This document shows, piece after piece, positions 7,959-14,932 of a DNA stretch of 17,245 nt. The stretch is taken from positions 1 through 17,245 of the forward strand of contig WJJB01000429.1 in NCBI GenBank assembly GCA_014729935.1, given 5' to 3'. The notes beneath the pieces are model-generated. The model ran no database searches. It was not told where the DNA came from and saw nothing but the letters and a program-made list of their open reading frames with translations. A program made the position numbers and the translations under genes. The first letter of the stretch is position 1; every line of letters begins with the position of its first letter. This stretch comes from Candidatus Bathyarchaeota archaeon (GTDB lineage: Archaea; Asgardarchaeota; Lokiarchaeia; Sigyniarchaeales; Sigyniarchaeaceae).

Positions 7959-9305
7959 ATGCTTGCGGGTAGAGGAAAGGTTCTGGTGGGAATCGGGGTA
8001 TTCTTACTTACCTTCGGTTTTTCGATGATTAATTTCTTCCTTATCACGTTTGGATTGTTTACCATCCTAAGCGCGGTGATATCCCTTCCAATCTTCGATT
8101 TAAAGATCAATATCGATAACCTGAAAGTGAGCAGGGAACTTTCGAAGAAGAAAATATTCCAAGACGATTTCATTCACGTGAAGGTGAAGATTAGAAATCG
8201 GGGCAAAAAGCGCTTCGACTTCGTCGAGATTCAGGATACTTTCCCCAGGGAATACTTCAATTGCGTCATCGGGGAACCCTTCATTTCCACCCGAATCGAT
8301 GGAAAGAAGACCTTGGAATTCTCCTACATCTTGAAACCCAAGCTGCGAGGCGAGTTTTATCTTGGTCCCATCGAGTTATCAGTGAAGGATAGATTGGAAT
8401 TCAATAATGAAAAACGCGAGGTTCCCGATTCCTATACCAAGCTCATCATCTATCCCCCGTATGGCGACATTCGGAAGATGGAAGCACTCCGAGGTCGTTC
8501 GGTGGGACGCATGTTTGGGGCTCACCGGTCGGTCCAAGTTGGCACCGGAACAGAATTCCATGGTATCCGGCAGTACCAGTTCGGAGACGAGTTCAGGAAG
8601 ATAAACTGGAAAGCCACTGCCCGGACAGGGAACATCATGGTGCGGGAGTTCGAGATGGAAAAGAACATTAACGTTCTCATCGTGCTTGATGCAAGCTCCA
8701 CGATGGGTGCAGGCGAGCAATTAAACACGAAGCTGGAATTCTCCATCAGGGCAGCCATGGTGCTCTGCAAGGTTGCACTTGAACATAGAGATAACATAGG
8801 CGCCGTGATATTGCAAAATAACCCTAAGGAAAAAAAGCGAGATCCCATCAAGAAGCTTGAAACTGGAGGTGGGAACCAGATGATGTTCAAGTTCCTTGAT
8901 TTCATCGCCACAACCCGCGCATTGGGCTCGAAGAGCTTGGCTGTTTGGATGGATTCACTAGTCAAGCGATTGAGGAAACGCCACCTCATCATCCTACTCT
9001 CGGACATGGAAGCCCCACATGAGGATATCAATTTAATGTACAAGAAAGCACGAGCGAGAAGTCATGAATTATTGATCATCTCTCCATTCTCCCCTTGGTT
9101 CGAGGTATTTGGAAGGGAAATGACCGCAGCCGAGCGAGGCATAGCAGAAGCAATATCTGAAGAGATGATGCAGCATATTTTGGAAGCCAGGCAAAAAGCA
9201 CGATCTTTTGGAATCCCACTCATCAGCGTCGGTCCTGATAACATCATTGAACGGACAATTAATGAATACTTGAAAGCCAAGCAGAAGGGAAAAGCACAAT
9301 TATAA
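7959..9305 (+). CDS. DUF58 family protein with VWA-like MIDAS
   Basis: A 448-residue protein. Two hydrophobic helices occupy about residues 8-45. A beta-rich section follows, including VKVKIRNRGKKRFDFVEIQD, which looks like the usual pre-DUF58 beta domain. The DUF58 core is clear at 197-234: G-T-E-F-H-G-I-R-Q-Y-x-x-G-D-x-x-R-x-I-N-W-K-A-T-A-R and MVREFE. Then comes a VWA-like strand with LIVLDASSTM (240-249). The metal-site motif reads D-A-S-S-T, a variant of DxSxS with Thr at the last position; the later strand LIILLSDME is also present. Such proteins are the usual partners of MoxR ATPases, and the gene follows moxR directly. The membrane anchor places the MIDAS domain in the cytoplasm, where MoxR could reach it (inference). 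A GTGA shortly before the ATG supports the start. Confidence 0.93.
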   Translation: MLAGRGKVLVGIGVFLLTFGFSMINFFLITFGLFTILSAVISLPIFDLKINIDNLKVSRELSKKKIFQDDFIHVKVKIRNRGKKRFDFVEIQDTFPREYFNCVIGEPFISTRIDGKKTLEFSYILKPKLRGEFYLGPIELSVKDRLEFNNEKREVPDSYTKLIIYPPYGDIRKMEALRGRSVGRMFGAHRSVQVGTGTEFHGIRQYQFGDEFRKINWKATARTGNIMVREFEMEKNINVLIVLDASSTMGAGEQLNTKLEFSIRAAMVLCKVALEHRDNIGAVILQNNPKEKKRDPIKKLETGGGNQMMFKFLDFIATTRALGSKSLAVWMDSLVKRLRKRHLIILLSDMEAPHEDINLMYKKARARSHELLIISPFSPWFEVFGREMTAAERGIAEAISEEMMQHILEARQKARSFGIPLISVGPDNIIERTINEYLKAKQKGKAQL

Positions 9306-9321
9306 TCAAAATCCAAGACAG

Positions 9322-9326
9322 TTGAT
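9322..9326 (+). promoter_or_regulatory. Ribosome binding site TTGAT deciding the start of the seven-helix protein
   Basis: TTGAT is four bases before the ATG at 9331, in the context AGACAGTTGAT, which is also found before the ATG at 4355; both genes then begin ATGGCAAG. Confidence 0.5.
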
Positions 9327-9330
9327 AGAA

Positions 9331-10827
9331 ATGGCAAGAATATTCATGCGCGTTCTCCAAGTAATCACCATCGTCATGTATTTTTTCGTTTTTTCCGTAA
9401 TTATCAGTGTATTTGCTCCTGATACTTGGCAATTAAATAGTTTTGGCAAGATCTTGAACGCCTTGAAGAACATGGTCATGTATGGCTTATATTTTTGCTT
9501 GGCATTTGTGGGAACAAAAGGAGGTCCCTTCCTCACGGGTTCCCTTACTACTGGGGTGCCATTTGGCGAAACGTCAGAACACATCTTTTACCAATTTCTC
9601 AACATGACCTTCAATTTAACGACGCCTGATGGCACGCCAATTCGGTATACATCTTTCAATCAAGTGCTCAAAGACGGGTACGGGACGGTTGGTTCCATCC
9701 CATCCCTTTACCTGGACCAGCTTACAACCATCTTGCGAAATGCATACATGCTGGTTCTCATCTTGCTGGTCATCCTTTCAATTTTCTACGCGTTCATGTT
9801 CATCTTCAAGTCGGACATGAAATACTCTCTCTACGCGATGGTAACATTGGTGGCTCCCATAATCGTGGCTATCTTGCCAGACATGATTATCAATTTATTG
9901 GAAATATCTGGCCTTTCACAATTAATCTCGGGTGATTGGGAGAATTTTCTGGTGGTTTTCAGGACTGAATACATACCACAAATCAATTTCCGCCAAGATT
10001 TCTTGTTAATTGATCAAATTCCACCAGGATTCGGTTTCTTCGCAGTTCCAGGGGTTCTTGTCGCGTTTCTCATGTACATCTATCTCGAGTTTTCCTTCCA
10101 AACTGCCTATGTTGCACGGGTTACAAACCCTTCAATAACCCGGACGAAACGCTTGGAATCGCAGATCGCCCTCTTGGGCGAAAGCTCCGCCTTCATGGAA
10201 TCTGAGAAGGAGGCAAGTTTGCGGGGTCAAGAAGGCAAGCCAAGTGAGGAAGAGAAGCCTAAATTAACCATTAAAAATTTCTTCACGGGGGCAGGCATCA
10301 ATGCCATAAAGGACCTGATCGAAAGAAGGGAACGCGTTATGGAAAAGGAACAGATGGAAGAGGTGATGAGTGACACGCGTCGCCTTAATTCGTATATTGA
10401 CCGATTGTTTGAAATCGATCCAGATGCAAGATCGACCCTCACTGCAACAGGATCTGCTCCATCACAGCGTAACATGGTTTCCTCCTCTCTCATCAGCATG
10501 ACGCTTAGGTTAGTGTCAATCTTTGGTTTGGTATACCTCGTGGCAAACCCGATTCTGATTTTCAGGGTATTCAGGGTACCGGATATCATCGAATCATCTG
10601 TGGGGTTCTCAAGCCCAGAAGCAATCGTTACCTCTCTGGTTCCTGTCGTGTTGCTATTCCCACTTGTTGCGTTCATTATCAGGACCTATAAGCAATACAA
10701 GTTAAGCAAATCTCATTCACGAAGGGAAAAAGAATCAGATCTTCTAAAGAAGATCAGTCAATTGCGTGATATCGAAGAAGAGGAAACAGTGTTTGATGGA
10801 GAAGCTCCCCAGATCCCCTCCATTTAA
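9331..10827 (+). CDS. Seven-helix membrane protein of unknown family, last gene of MoxR cluster
   Basis: A 498-residue protein that I do not recognise. Hydrophobic helices appear at about residues 9-29, 47-62, 138-160, 167-190, 236-258, 388-412 and 432-452. Between helices 5 and 6 lies a charged region of about 120 residues (265-385) with coiled-coil-like stretches rich in Glu, Lys and Arg; after the last helix there is another charged tail ending in an acidic patch. The only sequons (NMT, NLT) are between helices 2 and 3, consistent with that loop being outside and the charged loop inside. Its place 25 bases after the DUF58 gene suggests it belongs to the same complex, in the slot where other archaeal clusters carry extra integral membrane subunits. 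A TTG nine bases upstream is in frame but forms part of a TTGAT element four bases before the ATG, so the ATG is chosen. Confidence 0.8.
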   Translation: MARIFMRVLQVITIVMYFFVFSVIISVFAPDTWQLNSFGKILNALKNMVMYGLYFCLAFVGTKGGPFLTGSLTTGVPFGETSEHIFYQFLNMTFNLTTPDGTPIRYTSFNQVLKDGYGTVGSIPSLYLDQLTTILRNAYMLVLILLVILSIFYAFMFIFKSDMKYSLYAMVTLVAPIIVAILPDMIINLLEISGLSQLISGDWENFLVVFRTEYIPQINFRQDFLLIDQIPPGFGFFAVPGVLVAFLMYIYLEFSFQTAYVARVTNPSITRTKRLESQIALLGESSAFMESEKEASLRGQEGKPSEEEKPKLTIKNFFTGAGINAIKDLIERRERVMEKEQMEEVMSDTRRLNSYIDRLFEIDPDARSTLTATGSAPSQRNMVSSSLISMTLRLVSIFGLVYLVANPILIFRVFRVPDIIESSVGFSSPEAIVTSLVPVVLLFPLVAFIIRTYKQYKLSKSHSRREKESDLLKKISQLRDIEEEETVFDGEAPQIPSI

Positions 10828-10871
10828 ATATCCCAGATCCTGCGAAACTTTTTTCCTTCTTGCCCTTTTTT
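10823..10871 (+). promoter_or_regulatory. Short spacer with TATA-like TTTAAATA and two T-tracts
   Basis: TTTAAATA at 10823-10830 overlaps the stop codon of the membrane-protein gene and could serve as the TATA box for the epimerase gene, with a predicted transcription start near 10850-10855. Runs of six T at 10849-10854 and 10866-10871 resemble the oligo-T tracts at which archaeal RNA polymerase terminates, so the preceding operon may end here. Which role dominates cannot be told from sequence alone. Confidence 0.4.
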
Positions 10872-10878
10872 CCATACC

Positions 10879-11847
10879 ATGGAAGATACATGGATCGTAA
10901 CGGGCGGGTGCGGATTCATAGGTTCTCATCTCACTCGTGCATTGGTAGAAAAAGGATATCAAGTGAAGGTTATAGATAATCTCTCTTCCTCGTCCATTGA
11001 TGGAATTGAGGACTTGATTGATTCGGGTGATGTCGCTTTCTTCAAGGAGGATGTCAGAGATCAAGATTCACTCGAATCGATAATTGATGGAAGGGAAATT
11101 GGCATGTATCATCTTGCCGCCGATCCCAGCGTGAGGGAAAGCGTCGAGAAACCTATCGAAAGCTTCGAACAAAACGTCAGGGGAAGCATGAATCTCTTGG
11201 AGATAATGCGGCAAAAGGGAATCAAAGAAATGATTTTTGCCTCATCCGGTGGCACGTTATATGGTGACGTGGAAACATTTCCCACCAAGGAAACCACTCC
11301 GCTTCGTCCAATATCCCCATATGGGGCTTCAAAAGCAGCCGTGGAAATGTATCTCTCCGCGTATGCTAGTTCATACCACCTCGATATTGTATCCTTGAGA
11401 TTCGCCAACATCTATGGACCTGGATCAAACCATGGCGTAATGCATGATTTTTACAACAAGCTCATGGAAGATCCCAGCAAGCTCACGATATTGGGTAATG
11501 GAAAACAAGCAAAGGGGTACCTCTACATTGATGATTGCGTGAAAGCCATCTTGCTTGTGGGCACTTGGATATCTGCCCCTGGGAATACCGGGTTCCATTG
11601 CTTCAACTTGGGAACCGAATCATGGACCACCGTGACCGATCTTGCCGAAATTATGGTGGATATTCTTGATTTGCAAAACGTTGAATTCAAGTACACGGGA
11701 GGGGAACGTGGTTGGACTGGTGATGTTTCGAAAAATCTCTTGGATATAACAAGGATAAAGGAACTGGGATGGCATCCTGAGACAGGGATAAGGGAAGGCA
11801 TGAGCCTATTTATCCATTCACTTATGGAGAAATCATCACCTATCTAG
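10879..11847 (+). CDS. NAD-dependent sugar-nucleotide epimerase/dehydratase (extended SDR, GalE-like)
   Basis: A 322-residue extended short-chain dehydrogenase of normal length. The N-terminus has the NAD-binding glycine motif (VTGGCGFIGSH, residues 7-17), an acidic D33 at the end of strand 2 (VIDNL) favouring NAD over NADP, the HLAADPSV loop (78-85), the active-site strand FASSGGTLYGD (120-130) and the catalytic Y148/K152 pair in SPYGASK. The family includes UDP-glucose 4-epimerase and dTDP- or GDP-sugar epimerases and dehydratases; substrate cannot be read from the sequence. The supply of sugar nucleotides would suit glycosylation of the sequon-rich surface proteins encoded upstream, but that link is inference. 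There is no Shine-Dalgarno site before the ATG, and the short leader fits a separate transcript. Its 3' end overlaps the convergent RNase H-fold gene by 8 bases. Confidence 0.92.
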   Translation: MEDTWIVTGGCGFIGSHLTRALVEKGYQVKVIDNLSSSSIDGIEDLIDSGDVAFFKEDVRDQDSLESIIDGREIGMYHLAADPSVRESVEKPIESFEQNVRGSMNLLEIMRQKGIKEMIFASSGGTLYGDVETFPTKETTPLRPISPYGASKAAVEMYLSAYASSYHLDIVSLRFANIYGPGSNHGVMHDFYNKLMEDPSKLTILGNGKQAKGYLYIDDCVKAILLVGTWISAPGNTGFHCFNLGTESWTTVTDLAEIMVDILDLQNVEFKYTGGERGWTGDVSKNLLDITRIKELGWHPETGIREGMSLFIHSLMEKSSPI

Positions 11848-12766
11848 TACCAGTCTTCTTGTGTTGGTCCTTGTGAAGTCCGATGGCATCTTTCATCGTG
11901 ATCTTCCCCAAGAGAACCTTGGTGGCAAGGGAATGATTTATCGCGATATTCTCGTTCTCCTTCTTGGACAATTTCCGCGATTCATGCTGTACTTTCCTGA
12001 CCTGTTTTCTCGTCGGGAATCTTCTTTCTGTTGAATGGTGATATAATTCAATGGGAACGCCCTCTCTTAGGGCAATATTAATGGCCGCCCTTGCATCCAT
12101 GCCGAAATTGATGAAACGACTTTCATCAATGATGAAATAGGAGTTTGATCTAAATTCATTCACCATTTCTATCTTGAAGGGAACGTTGAATGAATCACCA
12201 AAGATCTTCAAGCAATTTAAGGTTCGCACGAGTTCCAAGTAATTCCCATCGCCGACCTTTATCATTATTTTAGGTGCATCATTTCCACCATGATTTGGTC
12301 TTTCCTCCTCCACCTCCCCATCTTCTCCTTTCATGCAGTAGGCAGATAACTTTTCCTGCAAGACGGAAGCCATCACCTTGCAATTTGAAGGAATGGTCGT
12401 GGCGTCAATGAAGGTATCATCGAGGAAAAATGCCAGCCCCATTTTTTTGGATCCTGGATCGACACCCACCAGCACGGAAGAGCAGGATTTGATTCCAGTA
12501 TCGATCCATACTCTCAACATCTCGAAAAATTGCCGGATTTTTTCCTCAGAAAAAGGATATCTGGTGTCATCGAAAGAAAATGCAACGATCTGGCGGGGTA
12601 ATTCTTGCAATTCGGTCCACGTGGTAATAATGGCAATTGTGGATAGCTTCATGTTTGAATAACGGGATACCTTGGCAGGTTGCACGTGCTTGAATTTTAT
12701 TCCTGCTCGACCGAGTTCTTTGCTCATGAGATGAAAGAATTTGGCATTTTCAGTAGCCACGATCAA
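11840..12766 (-). CDS. Predicted RNase H-fold nuclease, RuvC/YqgF-like
   Basis: A 308-residue protein. The N-terminal 60 residues look like a small alpha/beta domain (IVATENAKFFHLM, then a strand IAIITTW). The core has the RNase H/RuvC layout: strand 1 LVGVDPGSKKMGLAFF with D103, a hairpin, IKVGDGN with D172, a strand and acidic residue in IEMVNEF (E203), and a helix DARAAINIAL with D223, comparable to the last catalytic Asp of RuvC/YqgF. A charged loop (146-162) is inserted before D172, and the last 60 residues are very basic with Arg/Lys/His, suited to nucleic-acid binding. The gene begins with TTG 24 bases after the RecA-like ATPase gene; the frame stays open upstream without an ATG, so the exact start is uncertain. 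It may be a Holliday-junction resolvase or another structure-specific nuclease working with that ATPase. Fold fairly sure, activity inferred. Confidence 0.72.
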   Translation of the reverse strand: MIVATENAKFFHLMSKELGRAGIKFKHVQPAKVSRYSNMKLSTIAIITTWTELQELPRQIVAFSFDDTRYPFSEEKIRQFFEMLRVWIDTGIKSCSSVLVGVDPGSKKMGLAFFLDDTFIDATTIPSNCKVMASVLQEKLSAYCMKGEDGEVEEERPNHGGNDAPKIMIKVGDGNYLELVRTLNCLKIFGDSFNVPFKIEMVNEFRSNSYFIIDESRFINFGMDARAAINIALREGVPIELYHHSTERRFPTRKQVRKVQHESRKLSKKENENIAINHSLATKVLLGKITMKDAIGLHKDQHKKTGTR

Positions 12767-12789
12767 GCGAGAGCGGAAATATTCTATTT

Positions 12790-13599
12790 TTACATGACCT
12801 CTGTTGATGATTGCTTCATGTAAAATAGCTCCTTGAGTGATATAAGTCTTGTATGGGGATTTCCTTGTTGATGCTTACAAGTAACCGTTAGGAGCCTTTC
12901 ATCCAAGACGTCATGCGTTACCATGTGAATATCAATACTAGTCCAATAATTGATGATATTCGATGCAACTGGTTTTTCTTCAAAGAATTCCTCTCCTCCA
13001 ATACCCTCATCCACCTTCATCAAGCGCGGAGAAACAACGCATAGGATGGCAATGCGTTGAACTCGTGCAATATGCCGCAACATCCCGAACTGCATAGCTA
13101 GTCTTTTGTTTATTTCATTGGGATTTTCTGATAACAACGCCAGCTTTCCATATAACCGTGTTATCTCGTCGATGATGATAAAGCTTGGGTTTGATATTTG
13201 CTCCAATGCATCGATAGCACGATCTTCCAAAGATACGTCCATCCATCTCAAGGTCTTCCTGTAGCTTGCTGACCTGAGCATCTTCTCATCAGGTATGAAA
13301 AAGAACGGTGCATGCATTACCAATGTTTCTTGTTGGTCGAAATCACCCACGGGAATAATATTGACGTTGTCCTCGATCATCTCGATTTCTCTTGAATTAA
13401 AAAAACCATGGTTCTTCAAGAAAGTGAAGGTTTTCATTGCGGAGGCTGGTTGATCTGAGACGTATATCACCCTCCTTCCTTGAAGTGCTTGGTTTAAGGA
13501 AATATTCAAGGATAATACTGTCTTTCCAACCCCAGATCGTCCCCAAACCGTGCTAATGCAACCCGGTAAAACTAGGTCCCGAAAATGACTCCATGGCAT
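12790..13599 (-). CDS. RadB-like RecA-family ATPase
   Basis: A 269-residue single-domain ATPase with Walker A GRSGVGKT (residues 20-27), strand VIYVSDQP in the position of the RecA/RadA VxYIDTE, Walker B FIIIDEIT (140-147), and a late CKHQQGNP (about 241-248) that recalls the KHR..P segment of RadB. The length and lack of an N-terminal helix-hairpin-helix domain fit RadB or a related RadA/KaiC-type paralogue better than RadA itself. Walker B carries Glu where RadB usually has Ser. Two ATGs are possible: 13608 overlaps the trm1 stop as ATGA, while 13599 has a TGAT four bases before it, the operon rule seen elsewhere in the window; I use the latter, with low preference. Genes for trm1 upstream and an RNase H-fold nuclease downstream are on the same transcript. 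Recombination or repair role is inferred from the family. Confidence 0.78.
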   Translation of the reverse strand: MPWSHFRDLVLPGCISTVWGRSGVGKTVLSLNISLNQALQGRRVIYVSDQPASAMKTFTFLKNHGFFNSREIEMIEDNVNIIPVGDFDQQETLVMHAPFFFIPDEKMLRSASYRKTLRWMDVSLEDRAIDALEQISNPSFIIIDEITRLYGKLALLSENPNEINKRLAMQFGMLRHIARVQRIAILCVVSPRLMKVDEGIGGEEFFEEKPVASNIINYWTSIDIHMVTHDVLDERLLTVTCKHQQGNPHTRLISLKELFYMKQSSTEVM

Positions 13600-13604
13600 G
13601 GCAA

Positions 13605-14834
13605 TCATTTCTCCAGCTCAAGTACAATATCACGCACTATCTCTCTTGGCGCGAGAGTTTTTATTCCCGTTGGATTGAACTGGGTCCTGGATGCTTTCCA
13701 TCCCCGTTCTTCAAGCTTTGAAATGATATCTTCCAATTTGGGGGGTCCGACTTTCATCTCCTTGCTGAGTTGGTGAATGTCAAAGGACATGACGGTCATG
13801 CCTGCTTCTTCAAAGCATAGGTGGATCTTCCTTTGCAAGCTCTTGCTTGATTGCTTGAGATCCATGGTGCGCGAGACTTGGTATACTTTCAAGCAAAATT
13901 GTTTATTTTGCAGTTCCCCTATCCAGATGGGGCCCCCGTGGTCCATTTTGTTTCCACTGCAAAATGGACACGTATCTTGCTTCACGATTGCTTCCATTGG
14001 AACGGTGAATTTATTCCAGCATATCCTGCATTGAACGATATAACCTACTTCCGGTAGGAGACGGTTTGCATGGGTTGCGCCGTGCTTGGTTTCCAAGACT
14101 AACTTGATGAAGTGTTTATCCGCCATGCTCAATAAGGGGGTAATACCAATATCTAGCTGCATGGCTTTCCTGGCAATAGCACCTACCACGATTCTTGCAG
14201 CTTGCTCAGCATGATATGTCACGTTTTTCAGGGGGATTGTTTGGTACTTCCGTCTGGCGGGCAAAAAATGCACTCCTGCAAGAACAGCCAAGTCAGTCGC
14301 ATTCACGTGGAGCAACCCACGTTTTCTATCCAATGCTTCCAATGCTCCCGACATGTATTTCATCGGGTTACCAAACGGGTCCACGTCAATAACATCGAAT
14401 CTTTCCTCCTTGTGCAATGCTTTCTGGTAGAGGAAATCATTAGCTCCACGGACATGCAACCCATGCTCACTTTCGTCAATCCCGTTCAACTTGAGATTCT
14501 GTCGGCAGCTCTTGATGGCTTTTGGGTTCATGTCCACGAAGTCCACGCGTGGTGATACATTCATGAGGTCAGTGATGTAACGTATTCCTCGTATTCCCGA
14601 CCCGCAAAAAATATCTCCCATGGTGAGGGAATTGCGTTTACCACGGTTCCATGCTTGCACCGCAAAAACGGATAGGTCCCTGTTTTCCCCCATTTTGGGA
14701 TTGTAAAAAACAGGCATGGCCTTGGTTGGGACGCCTTTTTGCTCCCACTTGCCCCCGCTACCATCATCGGGAATAAGGTATGCACGAAATAATGCATTTC
14801 CCTCCTTGATAATATCTTGTTCGGCTGGTGCCAT
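13605..14834 (-). CDS. trm1: tRNA (guanine26-N2)-dimethyltransferase Trm1
   Basis: A 409-residue protein with all hallmarks of Trm1, which makes N2-methyl and N2,N2-dimethylguanosine at position 26 of tRNA using S-adenosylmethionine. Visible are the early E-G-N (11-13), VFYNPKMGENRDLSV (42-56), the SAM-binding GDIFCGSGIRG (73-83), an acidic VDFVDMNP (97-104) and the DPFG active-site segment (152-155). A zinc-binding set C269, C272, C289, C292 and GPIWIG (301-306) follow, and the C-terminal domain carries SRTQFNPTG-type sequence. Length is normal for archaeal Trm1. It is the first gene of the minus-strand operon and starts from an ATG without Shine-Dalgarno site, about 40 bases after a TATA-like element. 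The stop codon may overlap the next gene by ATGA. Assignment is secure. Confidence 0.96.
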   Translation of the reverse strand: MAPAEQDIIKEGNALFRAYLIPDDGSGGKWEQKGVPTKAMPVFYNPKMGENRDLSVFAVQAWNRGKRNSLTMGDIFCGSGIRGIRYITDLMNVSPRVDFVDMNPKAIKSCRQNLKLNGIDESEHGLHVRGANDFLYQKALHKEERFDVIDVDPFGNPMKYMSGALEALDRKRGLLHVNATDLAVLAGVHFLPARRKYQTIPLKNVTYHAEQAARIVVGAIARKAMQLDIGITPLLSMADKHFIKLVLETKHGATHANRLLPEVGYIVQCRICWNKFTVPMEAIVKQDTCPFCSGNKMDHGGPIWIGELQNKQFCLKVYQVSRTMDLKQSSKSLQRKIHLCFEEAGMTVMSFDIHQLSKEMKVGPPKLEDIISKLEERGWKASRTQFNPTGIKTLAPREIVRDIVLELEK

Positions 14835-14870
14835 GTGCTGATGGAAAATGTTTTTGGACCTTTGAAAATG

Positions 14871-14878
14871 TTATTATA
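14871..14878 (-). promoter_or_regulatory. TATA-like box for trm1
   Basis: Read on the minus strand the sequence is TATAATAA, about 40 bases before the trm1 ATG; a start of transcription some 26 bases downstream would give a leader of roughly 10-15 bases. This suits the absence of a Shine-Dalgarno site. Confidence 0.45.
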
Positions 14879-14902
14879 CGTGGTATCCCTCCTCCAAAGT
14901 GC

Positions 14903-14912
14903 AATATTTTTT
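14903..14912 (+). promoter_or_regulatory. Possible TATA-like box for the FtsJ-type gene
   Basis: AATATTTTTT lies 20-30 bases before the ATG at 14933, the distance expected for a leaderless transcript. The T-rich match is weak, and TTTAAA at 14923-14928 is too close to the start codon to serve instead. Confidence 0.3.
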
Positions 14913-14932
14913 CACCCTCGGGTTTAAACACC

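Noticed and set aside
8407..9043. Reading frames on both strands within the DUF58 gene
   Set aside because: They are out of frame with the conserved DUF58 core and VWA-like strand and have no independent support.
12790..13608. Assignment of the RecA-family ATPase as KaiC or RadA proper
   Set aside because: It has a single ATPase domain, lacks the helix-hairpin-helix domain of RadA, and its C-terminal KH..GNP segment is closer to RadB.
13605..14555. Several plus-strand reading frames opposite trm1
   Set aside because: The minus strand encodes complete Trm1 motifs; the opposite frames have no recognisable domains or start signals.
14828..14932. N-terminal extension of the FtsJ-type gene by 35 residues
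   Set aside because: It would overlap the divergent trm1 start and its promoter, contains Cys/Pro-rich sequence without family similarity, and the ATG at 14933 gives the normal family length.
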